A stretch of DNA of 60,000 nt. Source: Cryptomeria japonica. Taxonomy: Eukaryota; Streptophyta; Pinopsida; Cupressales; Cupressaceae. The stretch is taken from positions 186,956,119 through 187,016,118 of the forward strand of contig NC_081410.1 in the NCBI RefSeq assembly GCF_030272615.1. Reading direction: 5' to 3'. The notes beneath the pieces were generated by a model. The model saw only the letters and a program-made list of their open reading frames with translations. It ran no database searches and was not told the DNA's origin. Each line of letters begins with the position of its first letter. The first letter of the stretch is position 1. The translations under genes were made by a program, and so were the position numbers. Shown here piece after piece: positions 1-11,675 of the stretch.

Positions 1-748
1 GTCAGCAAGCAAAGGTTTTCCTCCTCATCCAACTTCCTCAGATAGCATGTTGTGTTTGGATTCTCTATGTGCATTAGTGGCCAACGTGTATTTGTTGTTT
101 GATATATCATGCCAAGTCCATGATTCGTCCAACTAATCAATCCTCCCTCTTTCCAAATTCCATCTTTTCATCATCAAATCTTTAATCCATTTCTATCTAT
201 CCAAGTAATTCTCCAATCCCAAATCTACTTTCATCCATTCAAACAACCATCCTTCCTCAACCAATATTTTTGTCCAAATCATTCATCCAACTTTGGGTAG
301 CCTCCCCCTTTCTTTCTCCGATTATTATCCATTCTTCCATAATCATTCTCCCTCTAATCCAATCAAATCTCTAAAATTCAAATCAATCAAATCCATCCAT
401 CTTTCTAATCTAGTTATCCAATCCTTCATCAATCAATCATCTAATCCTTTAATCCAATCAAATCCAATTCATCATCAATTCCCATCTAAGTCCTAATCTA
501 AAGGCTAAGGTATAATCCAATCCAAACTAATCCAATCCAATTCAAATCCTAATCCAATCTAAATCCAATCCAATCCAATCCAATCCAATCCAATCCAATC
601 CAATCCAATCAAGACCTATTCCAAGGACCAATCCAATCAAACCAAGTCCAATCCAAATCAAATCCAATCAAATTGGACTCATCATCATTCAAATCTAAGT
701 CCTTCTTCTTATATTCATCCAAATCCAATCTAATCCTTCATTCTCAAC
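1..748. repeat. AATCC-rich low-complexity DNA of element C, with a pentanucleotide run
   Basis: Pyrimidine-rich DNA dominated by the words aatcc and atcca. A near-perfect pentanucleotide run (CCAAT)n lies at about 562-610. The short open frames here have only simple-sequence composition and I do not call them genes. The stretch leads into the ATG at 749 and is probably the internal 5' part of LTR element C, whose start lies outside the window. Confidence 0.6.
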
Positions 749-2634
749 ATGGCTACCCAAAATTTCAAAGCTCGGTATGAGTAGATGCTCATGGAAGTTC
801 ATGAACCACCTCAACCTGCCTACCAAGTCAATCCCATAATCTCTCATCCACCTATCATACCTTCATCCATCCCACCTCAACACATTGCACATAATCCCAT
901 TCTGTATCATATCTCTTATCCTTCCTCTACCTTTGACAAGGGAAATCCATCTTATTCCCCATCCATATCTCCATATTATCCCTCATCTGCATACCCCTCT
1001 AATCCAACATGTATACCTTCATCTTCCCTCCCATCTACATCCCAAACCCCATCCTTTTACAACATATTCATTACCTCTACTCTCCATCCAAATCCTTTAC
1101 TCCATAGTCCTCCAAGCATTAATTATAATTCCCAAATCCATTATCCTAATCCTCCATCCAATCCTCATCCCCCATCTAATCCTAATTCTCCATCTAATCC
1201 TAATCCTCAAAAATCCGTATTATCCACGTCCTCCAAATCCATCATCCATAATCTTACCCAAGACATGTTAGCAAAGGAGACAAAATCCACACCTCAAAAC
1301 AAAGTGGCCAAGTCTTTTCAAGTCCTCCATCCACCAAAAACTCACCTCTAGCTCAAAACAAATCCCAATCCCTCGCACTTCATGATATCCCCATTCTTCC
1401 ATCTACTCACATCGAAGCTCCCGTATCCTCCCCCATCACACAATCCCCACAACTCCAAGCATGTCAAATTTTTGTTCCAAAGCATGCTAGCATATAATAT
1501 TCTCCATCTCATGATGCATCTCCCTTCACTCCATCTAATGATCCCATTCCCTCCACTTCATCTCATGATCACATGACCCCTGCGTCCAATCCTCTCTCAC
1601 CACCGCATGATCCTCTTCCATCTCATGATCCAATCACCCCTCCCACTCCATCTCATTATACCCTCCATAATCAAGATCAAAGTATCCCTTCATCTCCATG
1701 TCATAATCCCAATCCATCTAAAGATCCTAATCTTCCTTCCACATCTCATCCCCCTAAAAATAGACTTGCATCTTGTTTCCAAAATAATAAGGGTCCTCAA
1801 GCTAATGCTCAAGATGTTGGTACATCCTCTATTCCTCCTAAATCCAAAAGTCCTTCATGCAAATCAAAATCTCGTTATCTACCATCATCCACATCCATTT
1901 TGGGACCCTATATTCCAAAGCTAAATCCTCCTTTCCTTCCATCCATTTTGGGTCCTTACATCCCTCCATCCACCACCCTATCACCTCAAATAATTCCTAA
2001 GAAAGATCAACAAAGGCACACATCATTGAATGCCTCCCAAAACTCTCCTTCCATCATCCCACCATCCATAAAATCCTTAAGTCATTCATCCTCATTCACC
2101 CATCCCATTGCTATTGGAAGCAATTTGGATGCCCAATCTAAAAAGCATAAAGCTCAAAATCTAGAAAAATAAAAGGATCAACATGTCTCTTCAAAATGAA
2201 ATGCTCAAAATAAAAATATGATCCAAAAGAAAGAAAAATCAAAAAGGCCACAAAGGCCCCGAAAGAAAAAATCAAAAACTATGTGGATTCCCAAACTAAT
2301 CAAAGAAGCAATGAATCCCAAAGTAAAATCAAAAGTGGCATCCAAACTTGCTAATCCAAAATCTCCATCCATTCAGAAATCAAACCCTCCTCCATCTTCA
2401 AAATCCATTTTGGGTCCTTATGTCCCAAAATCCACCATCCCAACTCCATCATCCCCTTCCTCTATTTTGGGTCTTCATGTCCCAAAATCCACACTTTATC
2501 CTCCATCTAATTCAAAACACTCTCCTCCACTACTCCACCACCCTTCAAGGTGTGTACAAATGTTGACCTTCCACAAATTCTTCAAAACCCCATCCATTAT
2601 CCATCATCCATTTTTCACAATCCCATTCCGTTAG
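749..2634 (+). pseudogene. Pro/Ser/Asn-rich decayed ORF of element C (gag-like position)
   Basis: I do not recognise a domain. The frame opens at an ATG at 749 (MATQNFKAR), meets a TAG at 782, then stays open to about 1350. It continues in another frame (about 1340-2170) and again at 2218-2634 after further shifts and a TAA near 1491. The product would be very rich in Pro, Ser, Asn and His, with repeats such as PSNP. A motif close to SILGPYIPK occurs four times, at about 1896, 1942, 2404 and 2461. Its place upstream of a long non-coding region, a polypurine tract and an LTR suggests the structural gene or a replacement ORF of a non-autonomous LTR element. The alternative is simple repetitive DNA that happens to be open; the fourfold motif argues mildly against that. 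Confidence 0.4.
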
Positions 2635-3930
2635 TCCAATCCTTTGCAAATCCTTATCTTCCATCCCCTACTCATTTCATTGTTATCAACATCTATGAGC
2701 ATACATCCAGTTGAACGCAATATTAAGGGATACTATCCATGGAGCTAGATGCTTGAGTCCTCCCTTCCTCCTTCATGCATCCACTATCTTCCATATCCAC
2801 TCATCCTCATCCTTATCCATCCAAACTATTCTAAAAATTCAAAATAAAAAAATAAAAAAATAAAAAACAATACAAAAAAAATAAAATCAGAAAAAAGTAA
2901 AGAAAAACCATTTCATCCAATGGTGAAAACCGCTTTTTATGGCACCTTGGGTAAGTACCATGATGAAAACTTGGCAAACAAGTGTCATGTGTAATTCCCT
3001 TATCCTCTTGCACTCTACACTTGGGGGCAAACTTCATCCATGCAATCCTCACATCCATCTATATTCTATCTAAGTCAATTCTCCTTTCCTATCTTTGGTC
3101 TTGACTATCCTATCCATATCCTCCATCTCATACCCCTCATCCTATCAAAATGGATCCTCCATTCTTGTCTTTTGTCTTGATCATATAGAGGCAAAATAAT
3201 GTATATGCATGAATGCTTTGGAACACACAAGCCTTAAATCATCTAACATCCATATCCACCACACATTATCCTTCCATCTCATACATTATTAATCACCATC
3301 TTTCCTATCCTTCATTCCACTACCCTTAGTGGGGCATTTTCCTCCTTTGCAACATAGTCCTCGAGTCTCCATCATCCTACCCTCCATCCTTTATTCCTCC
3401 ATATCCCATCCATATCCATCCACTTAATCCATTTTTCTCCTATCCAAACAATATCTCCCTCCTTCCATTCATCCATTCTCCTACCAATCCCTGGTTTTCC
3501 CTTGTCATTGTTTCAAGTCAATCAAATCCTATCCACCAATCCACCCCATCCTATCCAATTTCTAATCCAATCCTATCTCATCCAATCATATTCTCCATCT
3601 CTTCCAATTCAATCCCCAATCCAATCCTACTCAATCATCCATCGCCTTATTCATCCTATCTAATAATTTATCTTTCTTCCATCCTATCCAATCCATCAAA
3701 TTGAGCTTTCCCATCTACCTGAGCTTACACTGATGTGTGCCTAATTCAAACAACCATCCATATTGTGCTAATCAAATCCAAGCAACAATCCTCTCATCTA
3801 CAAACCTTGCACATCCAACTTATCTTTTGTCATCCATCAATCTATCCACACCCTGCCTATCAGGATGAATCCTTCCCATGTCTAGCAGTTTATAAAAATC
3901 CATCTCCTGCCCATCAAGATGTATCCTTCC
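2635..3930. other. non-coding internal region of element C, left part
   Basis: No convincing gene. Pyrimidine-rich, with an A-rich patch at about 2835-2905 and long runs of atcca words. The composition matches 18154-18880, so the two parts are one region split by the insertion of element A at 3930/18149. The last five bases (cttcc, 3926-3930) are the left copy of the target duplication of A. Confidence 0.5.
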
Positions 3931-4270
3931 TGTTAGATGGTTTGAATAACCAGAAGACAACTAAGGGGGGAGGGTGAATCAGTTGTCATAGATTACCAGA
4001 AGCATTTAGAAATTAAACTTTAATACCGAAACCCAAAACAATAATACTAGAATAGCAGTTAATCCAATTAAGCATAAACAATAATCACAGAATAAAAGCC
4101 ATCCACACAACACCAATATTTGTATGTGGAAAACATGGTAAAGGGAAAAACCACAGTGGGAATCCTATCCACAGATAGATAATACTTCTACACTATGTAT
4201 GTGAATTACAATGAAGGGGCCTGCACTTGCAGGAAGGCCAACAACCTAGAGCACATTGCTCATCACAAAA
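3931..4270 (-). repeat. 3' LTR of element A, distal part
   Basis: Aligns with 16945-17290. It is cut by element B after the copied caaaa (4266-4270) and resumes at 11676. It holds a hairpin-like motif at 4125-4156 (minus strand GGTTTTTCCC, spacer, TTTTCCACAT) that is also present in the LTRs of element D and in the fragment near 23.9 kb. Confidence 0.9.
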
Positions 4271-4790
4271 TGTTAGAATATTTAATCTTTACTTAGCTTA
4301 GGTTTATTTGTATTTAGTTTAGGATATTCCTTTGGAATTCCTACATGTAATTTGTCCTCTAGTACATGTGTGAGGACAAGTCATTTCTTTTATTTTCCTT
4401 TATTAAGGAATATTAGATTTCCTCCATAAGAGGATGTGGACACATGGCACACACATTTTATGAATGGTGGCATTCATAGATTTGGGAGTTACTTTGTAAC
4501 TCCTCTCCTCATCTCTATTTAAGAGATGTCTCCTCTCTCATTTCTTCTTAATGACAATATTGTAAAGAGCTTCTTGCTCTCTCTCTCTCTCTCTCTCTTT
4601 TTTAGGCATTGCCTCATTCATAATATCACAAGGGGTTTTTCTTTGCTTTTCCCCTTTCAAAAGTTCTTGTGCCTCCTTCTTCACATTTGGGTGATGCTCC
4701 AAGGTTTTTGCTTTTCTCTTGGTAACAATTACTTCATCATAAACTTTCTTGGATTTTATTTTCCTTTCCTTGCTCTTGTATTTCCTTTCA
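4271..4790 (+). repeat. 5' LTR of element B
   Basis: 520 bp, TG...CA ends. It contains a pyrimidine (CT)n tract at about 4576-4600 and a weak TATA-like ctatttaag at about 4514. It is followed directly by the primer-binding site. Near-identical copy at 11158-11670. Confidence 0.96.
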
Positions 4791-4805
4791 TGGTATCAGA
4801 GCAGG
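4791..4805 (+). promoter_or_regulatory. primer-binding site of element B (initiator tRNA-Met)
   Basis: TGGTATCAGAGCAGG starts directly after the CA end of the 5' LTR. TGGTATCAGAGC is the usual complement of the 3' end of plant initiator tRNA-Met in Copia elements, and primes minus-strand cDNA. Confidence 0.93.
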
Positions 4806-7017
4806 TTTCTAATCCTTGTTTTAAGTTGACATTGATGAAGGTTACCATTCTGTGGAGTTCGCCTTGTTGGAGGCATTCTTGAGAGGAGAAGAAGTTCTTT
4901 TTCTAATATTTTCTATTGTGCAGGTTTTGGTTTCAGATTTTAATTTTTTTTTCAAACTTGTTAACAAGTTTGCCTGCAGGTTTAATCTCCTATTCTAGTT
5001 AGTTTTTATTAAAAAAAAGGGCTTTGGAAGGCTTGCCGCCAAAGTTCCTTCTTTCTAGTTTAAATTTAATTATTTTTAAAGTTTTGGAAGGCTTGCCGCC
5101 AAAACTCCGGTGCTAACTTCTTTTCCTGCATACTTTAGATTTCATATTCATTTGTTTTGGAAGGCTTGCCGCCAAAACAGTTTCATCATAAAGTTGTTTC
5201 TCTGATTCATATTGCAGGTTCTCACATTTTGTTTACTTGCAAGCTTTTTTGATTTAAAAAAAAGAAATTTAAGCTTCCTTGCAGGATTTTGTTATCAAAT
5301 TTTCTCATTTTCTAACCTCATTCACAGAATACTAACTTTTTTTTAATATCTATTGATCTATTTCAATCTTTGTTTGTGCTTATTTCAGCCTGGTTTACTT
5401 TACATAATAAATCTTACATTTTCTCCCACACATCTATTCTATCTGTATCTTCTCTGAGCTGGACACGAAGACTTTAGCTCAAGTTTTAAAAAAAACCCAA
5501 TTTGAAACTAAACTGATCGTGGAGTTTTTTAGTGCTGCTTGATGAATCGTTGCTGCTGACTGTATACAAAGTTGAAAGAGCCAATCCCCAATGCAAAGTC
5601 TAGTAATTTGAATTTGAAGAATCAAGTGTATGTAAAGAAAAGCGAATAAGATTTTTTTTTAACCTAAAACTGAATCAATCTATTAAAGATATTATTCAGA
5701 GGAAACCCATTCCTCCCTTGTATGTAAATATAAACAATGAAATGTAAGAGCTTATTTTAAGAAATACGTAAAACCAAACTGCTCTTTCACAGCATAAACG
5801 TTGGACAATATAAGATTAAAAAAAAATCTTTTCATTACTCCACTCCTCTCCTAACTACTCCACTCCTCCCATCATTTTAGCCGCAGAGAATAGCCCTCTT
5901 CACACTTCCCGAAATCCATAGCGATAGGTATATAAAAAACAGAAGTACAGAGACATCCGGTTTCAACGTGGCTCTCTAATCTTTTCCTTTCAGCCAAATT
6001 ATCTGCATTATTCTGTCTTATGATAGTTTTCTTTTTAAGGCAAGGTGGAAAAGCCCTCAAGCCTTTACTGTATATGCTGTTCTCTCCCTCTATTCTTAAA
6101 AATCGATCTACTGAAGGCTTGTTGCAACTATTACTGTGTGCAAAGCAGGACGTTTGCGATCTGCTGAGGGTTTCATGAATTGGAGAGGCATTGAACCTGT
6201 GACGTGCCAGGAGTTTGGAGAGTAAGTTTCGCCCAGACATATTAAAATAAGACATTCACAAATCCTGTATTGGCCCTTATAAACCAGCACTCAAAACTTC
6301 CATCAGATTCTCCAGTTTCACCTGTTGAGCTTGCAGTAACGTCACCTGTGCAAAGAATCATTATTTCTGCACTATTGTGTAACGTTTCTGCAGGTTCATT
6401 TAACTTATTTGCAGTCTAAGTTTATAACATTTTTTTAATATTCATATTCTTTATCGTTTCCTGCTCTATATAAGTTTATATTTTGTTTTAAGTGTTAATA
6501 TATATATAAAAAGTTTTTAATATAAAATTGTTTTATTATTAATATTTAAAGTTTCTTAATATAAAGTTTTTTAGGATTTGAAAATAATATTTTTTGTTAA
6601 ATAGTTTTTTAAATTGTTATTTTTATAAAAAAAAAGTTTAAATAGTTTATATTAAAAGATTAATAACGTTAAAAAAAATTAGTTATAAAGTTTTTTTAAA
6701 TTTAAAATAAATTAAAGTTTTTTTGAATAAAGTTTTTCTAATAAAGCTTTTAATATAAAATAGTTTTATTTTGTTATTAAGATTTACAATTTGTTTAAAT
6801 AATTTTTTTTTAAAAAATCAATTTAAATTTGTTATTAAAGTTAGAATATAATTTTTCTTTGGTAAATATTTTTTTTGTTTAAAAATTTGTTATTTTTGTT
6901 GTTGTTATTATTGAAATTCGGTTATTTTTAATAAAAGAGGTTAATTTTCATTTTTTAATCAAGTGTTTTTTTTAATAAAAGGGGGTAATTTTTATTTCTA
7001 ATCATTATTTTACTATC
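4806..7017 (+). other. long untranslated leader of element B
   Basis: A 2.2-kb leader between the primer-binding site and the gag ATG. It has three parts. 4.8-5.4 kb carries three hairpin repeats (listed separately). About 5.46-6.42 kb is richer in GC and has a 127-codon open frame on the minus strand (5872-6255) with no recognisable domain, perhaps chance or captured DNA. About 6.42-7.0 kb is extremely AT-rich, with reiterated aaagtttttt and aatataaa words. I see no convincing gene in it. Confidence 0.7.
5021..5178 (+). promoter_or_regulatory. three direct repeats of a 25-nt hairpin in the element B leader
   Basis: Copies at 5021-5045, 5081-5105 and 5154-5178. Each has a 7-nt left arm ending TTTGG, the core AAGGCTTGCCG, and a right arm CCAAA plus two bases. 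Arms GTTTTGG/CCAAAAC pair fully in copies 2 and 3. Copy 1 has GCTTTGG/CCAAAGT, in which a T-A pair has become C-G on both sides and the outermost pair is a G-U wobble. The core can fold as GG-CTTG-CC, a CUUG tetraloop. A packaging, dimerisation or translation-control RNA element is plausible; the function is inferred. Confidence 0.65.
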
Positions 7018-8286
7018 ATGTCTACATTAATTCCAGAAATTAAATTAAATAGTTCCAATTATCATTCTTGGAAAACACATATCTCGTTTATTTTTCGTTT
7101 CAAACACCTTTTGGATGTTGCGACTGATAAAACTTTTGAACCCGCTACATCTGCTCCTCAAGCCGACCTAGATAGATGGAAGGCTCAAAATGAGGAAGCA
7201 CTTGGTTTAATTGGTATTTCAATGGTTCCTGATTTGTATGTTTTAATTGGAAATTGTACAAAAGCGCATGAAGCTTGGGAAATTTTAAAAACAACTTATG
7301 ATAGCTCAAATGAATCCCGAAAAATTCAACTTCAAGATCAACTTGAAGATCTAAGGTATACGGATTTTAAAACTATGGATGAATTCTTATTAAAGTTTGA
7401 TTCTGTTAATAGTCAATTAACTGGTTTAGGAGTTACTCTAGCTGATTTACGTTTAATTCATCTTATTCTTAAAAAATGTCTTCCTCGTCAATTTCAACAA
7501 TTTATTACGAATATTCATGCTCAACTTGCTATTCCTAGCTTAGCTACTCAATTAACATATGATATTTTTCGTAATTTATTGCGTCAAGAGGAAGCTAAAT
7601 TAATTCAATTTGGTACTCTTAAAAGTAGTGAACATGCTTTTATGTCTAAAAATCAAAATCATAATAATAACTTTAGATCCAATAATAATAAACATAATCA
7701 TAATCATAATAATAATCATAATAATAATCACAAATCTTCTAATTATCAATCTCATTCTAAATCCTACCATAATAATTCTCATAATAACAATCATAATAAT
7801 ACGTACAATAATCAAAGGAATAATTCTCAAACAAGACCCCATTGCACATATTGTGGGAAAGATGGACATATTACTAATAATTGCTTTAAGAAACAAAATG
7901 GTAAAAAGCCCATGAATCAAAATAATCAAAATAATCAACATAAACCTCATTATAAGAAAGGTAATAATAATGGTAATTCATCTCGTCATGCATTTACATG
8001 TACTTATAATGTTTCTCAACCACTTGAGTGGATTATTGATTCTAGTGCATCTCAACATGTTACTTCTCATAAAGAATGTTTTGAATCTTTGCATCCCGAT
8101 ACTTCTAATATTCCTGTTCAATTAGCTAATAATCATAGTTGTAAAGTTGAAGCTATTGGTGATGTGAATGTTCCTAATGGGAAATTACATGATGTTCTTT
8201 ATGTTCCTGAATTAAAATCAAATTTGATTTCAGTTCCTAAACTTTGTCAAGATTATAAGATTAACTTTTATAGGGGCATATGTTAG
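7018..8286 (+). pseudogene. gag and protease part of element B polyprotein
   Basis: The frame starts at an ATG at 7018 (MSTLIPEIKL) and runs 422 codons to a TAG at 8284-8286, after which the same frame continues. The N-terminal third is a UBN2-type Copia capsid domain (about residues 15-190, with W at the domain start and LPRQFQQF near its end). Residues 213-270 form an Asn/His-rich tract. A CCHC zinc knuckle CTYCGKDGHITNNC is at residues 276-289. The aspartic protease motif near residue 338 reads IIDSSAS, where the family normally has DSGAS, so the Gly after the catalytic D-S has become Ser. The TAG could be decay or a readthrough stop; since the same frame holds pol, I take it as a nonsense change. 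Confidence 0.93.
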
Positions 8287-10590
8287 ATCATTGATCCAAA
8301 CACTAATCATGTTATTGCTACTGCTAAAATGGATAGTGATAACTTATTCAAGTTCTATGAATTTGCTCCTCCAAAGTATTCTTTGCTTACTACTGTTGAT
8401 TTTACTATATGGCATGAAAGACTTGGCCATCTCAATTCTGATTATATTTCATTGATGCAAAAAGAAAATATGGTTGATGGATTGCCTAGTATTGTTCCTT
8501 CTCAAATTGTTTGCAATGGTTACATGAGTGGTAAGATGCATAGGGAACCCTTTCCTCATGGTCAATCTTGGAGGGCATACACTAAATTGCATCTCGTTCA
8601 TAGTGATCTCTTGGGTCCCATGGAGAATCCCTCCATCCAAGGTTCAAGGTATGCACTTACCTTTGTTGATGATTTTTCAAGGAGAACATGGATATATTTC
8701 CTTCATAGTAAGGATCAAGTGCTTGATGTGTTTACTGAATTTCATATGTTTGTAGAAAGGCAATCTGGTTCTAAAATTAAGATTCTTCGTACTAACAATG
8801 GAAGAGAATATGTCAATAATGTATTTAATGCTCATTTGAAATCTTTTGGAATTAAACATGAGCTTACCGTTCCTTATACACCACAACAAAATGTTGTGGC
8901 AAAACGGAAGCATAGGACAATTGTTGAAATGGCTAGATGTTTATTGCATGCTAAAAATATGGATTACAAGTTTTGGGCTGAAGCTATGGCTTGTGCAACA
9001 TATTTAATTAATAGAACACCTACCAAAGCCTTAAAGGATAAAACTCCTGAAGAAGCTTGGTCTGGTAGAAAGCCTAATTTGCAGAATTTAAGAATTTTTG
9101 GTTCCATAGCTTATGTTCACAAACCTAAGGAGAAAAGAAAAAAATTAGATGCTAAATCTTCTCCTTTTATTTTTGTTGGTTATGATGAAAATACTAAAGG
9201 TTATAGAGTTTACAATCCTATTACTAACAAGGTAAAAGTTGCAAGAGATGTTTGTATTGCAGAAAAAGGCATTCATGATTGTTCTAAAGTGGAGGATGAT
9301 GAATTTGGTCAAACCAAAGTTGTGCTTGTGGAGGACCAACCTCCTTCTCTTAACCCTACTCCTAATGCATCTCTTTCTATTCCTTCTAGTGATAGTGATG
9401 ATGATAATAATAACTCTACTCCTCATGACTCTTCTTCTAGTGATGAATCCATTACTTCTAAAAGAAGACCTAAATGGTTTAAATCTTTAATTCAAGATAG
9501 TGATGAATACTTAGCTAGAATGGATAAACTTCAAGCTAGAAGAGTTAATTATTGTAATTATGCTTTAATGACTACTATTATGAATTCTAATGATCCTAAA
9601 ACATTTGATCAAGCTAAAAATCAACCGCATTGGCAAAAAGCAATGAAGGAAGAATATGATACTTTAACTTCTAACCAAACTTGGGATTTAGTTCCCTTGC
9701 CTCATGGTAAAAATCTTGTTTCTTGCAAGTGGCTTTATAAAACTAAATTGAATGCTAATAATCAAGTTAGTAAATTTAAAGCTAGATTAGTTGCTAGAGG
9801 TTTTTCTCAAATTGAAGGCTTAGATTATACTGAAACTTTTGCTCCTGTTGCTAAAATGCCTACAATTAAACTTGTGCTTGCTTTAGCTTCTAGAATGAAT
9901 TGGCCTATTCACCAAATGGATGTTAAAAGTGCTTTTCTTAATGGTGATTTACATGAGGAAATTTATATGTCTCAACCTCCTGGTTTTATTAAAGAAGGTA
10001 ATGCACACTTAGTTTGTAAATTAAAGAAATCAATTTATGGATTAAAGCAATCTCCTAGGGAGTGGTATTCCAAGATTAATGAATTCTTTCTTTCTCAAGG
10101 CTTTATTAGAAGTAAAAATGATCCTAACTTGTATATTAAACATAGTGAAGATGATATTATAATTATTATCTTGTATGTAGATGATTTGATTCTTACTTCA
10201 AGTTCCAATACTTTGATTTCTGATATTAAGTTTCAACTTAATCAAAAATTTCAAATGACTGATTTAGGTCTTTTACATTATTTCTTAGGAATGCAAATTT
10301 GGCAAACCTCTAAAGGAATTTTCTTATCTCAAAGTAAATATGCTCAAGATCTCATAGATAAGTTTAAAATGAATGATGCTCATCATGTTTCAATTCCTAT
10401 TGAATTAGGCACTAAGTTAATGCTTGATATGCAAACTTCTCTTGTTGATCCTACTTTGTATAGACAATTAGTTGGAAGTTTAAATTATTTAACTCTTACT
10501 AGGCCAGATATTGCTTATAGTGTTGGTTTGGTTTCTAGATTCATGTCTAAACCTCAACAAACACACTTTAAATTGCTAAAAGAATTTTAA
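8287..10590 (+). pseudogene. integrase and reverse transcriptase part of element B polyprotein
   Basis: Same frame as gag. The GAG-pre-integrase zinc finger keeps its two His (WHERLGH) but has CNGYMSGK where the family has CxxCxxGK, so one zinc-binding Cys is Tyr. The integrase core has HSDLLGP with the first Asp. The second motif reads RTNNGRE (normally RTDNGGE, so the catalytic Asp is Asn). The third region reads NVVAKRKHRT (normally NGVAERKNRT, so the catalytic Glu is Lys). The RT is well preserved from about 9619, with MDVKSAFLNGDL and the catalytic YVDDL. The frame ends at 10590 by a single-base loss in an A run near 10580. The integrase is expected to be dead even without the frame breaks. 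Confidence 0.93.
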
Positions 10591-11150
10591 GATATATTAA
10601 AGGAACAATTAATGTAGGTTTGTTTTATGATGCAAATTCTGATTTTACTTTAAAAGGTTTTACTGATTCCGATCTAGGTGGAGATCCCAATGATGGGAAA
10701 TCTACTTGTGGTTATTGTTTTTTTGTTGGTTCAGGAGCAATTTCTTGGAATAGTAAAAAGCAACAATCTACCTCTCTTGGATCCACTGAAGCTGAGTACA
10801 AAGGATGCACTAATGCTTCCAAAGAAGTCTTGTGGCTTAGAAGACTACTTGAAGATTTGGGTCTACCTCAACACGAACCAACTCCATTGTATTGTGACAA
10901 CCAAAGTGCCATTGCCTTGGCTAAAAATCCAGTTTTCCATGCAAGGACAAAACACATTTCTCTCCAACACCACTTTATTAGAGAACAAATTGAAGACAAG
11001 CAAGTTTCACTCCTCTATTGCAAGGGGGAAGACCAAGTTGCAGATATTTTGACCAAGCCACTTTGTAAAAAAAAATTCCAATTTCATTGTAAAAATCTTG
11101 GATTACAACCCATTGAAGGGTTTGATGTAAGCTCCCCAAGTAAAGCTTAA
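10581..11150 (+). pseudogene. RNase H end of element B polyprotein
   Basis: Continues the polyprotein in another frame after the 1-nt loss near 10580. Copia RNase H features include FTDSDLGGDPNDGKST (first Asp), GAISWNSKKQQ, the SLGSTEAEY segment with the catalytic Glu, CDNQSAIALA, and HISLQHHFIRE. It ends with a TAA at about 11148, just before the polypurine tract. It is complete at the C-terminus by comparison with the usual Copia layout. Confidence 0.92.
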
Positions 11151-11157
11151 GGGGGGG
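11143..11157 (+). promoter_or_regulatory. polypurine tract of element B
   Basis: AAGCTTAAGGGGGGG directly precedes the TG of the 3' LTR at 11158. It is the expected plus-strand priming site. Confidence 0.9.
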
Positions 11158-11670
11158 TGTTAGAATATTTAATCTTTACTTAGCTTAGGTTTATTTGTAT
11201 TTAGTTTAGGATATTCCTTTGGAATTCCTACATGTAATTTTTCCTCTAGTACATGTGTGAGGACAAGTCATTTCTTTTATTTTCCTTTATTAAGGAATAT
11301 TAGATTTCCTCCATAAGAGGATGTGGACACATGGCACACACATTTTATGAACGGTGGCATTCATAGATTTGGGAGTTACTTTGTATCTCCTCTCCTCATC
11401 TCTATTTAAGAGATGTCTCCTCTCTCATTTCTTCTTAATGACAATATTGTAAAGAGCTTCTTGCTCTCTCTCTCTCCCTCATTTTTAGGCATTGCCTCAT
11501 TCATAATATCACAAGGGGTTTTTCTTTGCTTTTCCCCTTTCAAAAGTTCTTGTGCCTCCTTCACATTTGGGTGATGCTCCAAGGTTTTTGCTTTTCTCTT
11601 GGTAACAATTACTTCATCATAAAATTTCTTGGATTTTATTTTCCTTTCCTTGCTCTTGTATTTCCTTTCA
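11158..11670 (+). repeat. 3' LTR of element B
   Basis: 513 bp, TG...CA, near-identical to 4271-4790. The copied caaaa follows at 11671-11675. It is shorter in the CT tract and lacks one ttc unit. Confidence 0.96.
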
Positions 11671-11675
11671 CAAAA

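Larger units (their letters stand above)
4271..11670 (+). mobile_element. young Copia LTR retrotransposon B
   Basis: Complete structure: 5' LTR 4271-4790, primer-binding site from 4791, a 2.2-kb leader, one gag-pol reading frame 7018-11150, polypurine tract, 3' LTR 11158-11670. It is flanked by a perfect 5-bp duplication caaaa (4266-4270 and 11671-11675) inside an LTR of element A. The LTRs start TGTTAGAATA and end TTTCCTTTCA. They differ by about four substitutions plus length changes in a CT tract and a 3-bp indel, so insertion is recent. Coding damage is small: one in-frame TAG and one 1-nt frameshift. Several catalytic residues are nevertheless changed. Confidence 0.97.

Noticed and set aside
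562-610. Pentanucleotide run as telomere-like repeat
   Set aside because: The unit CCAAT does not match plant telomere TTTAGGG.
7600-7950. 116-codon minus-strand Ile/Met-rich frame and its plus-strand counterpart
   Set aside because: Shadow of the Asn/His-rich part of gag in element B.
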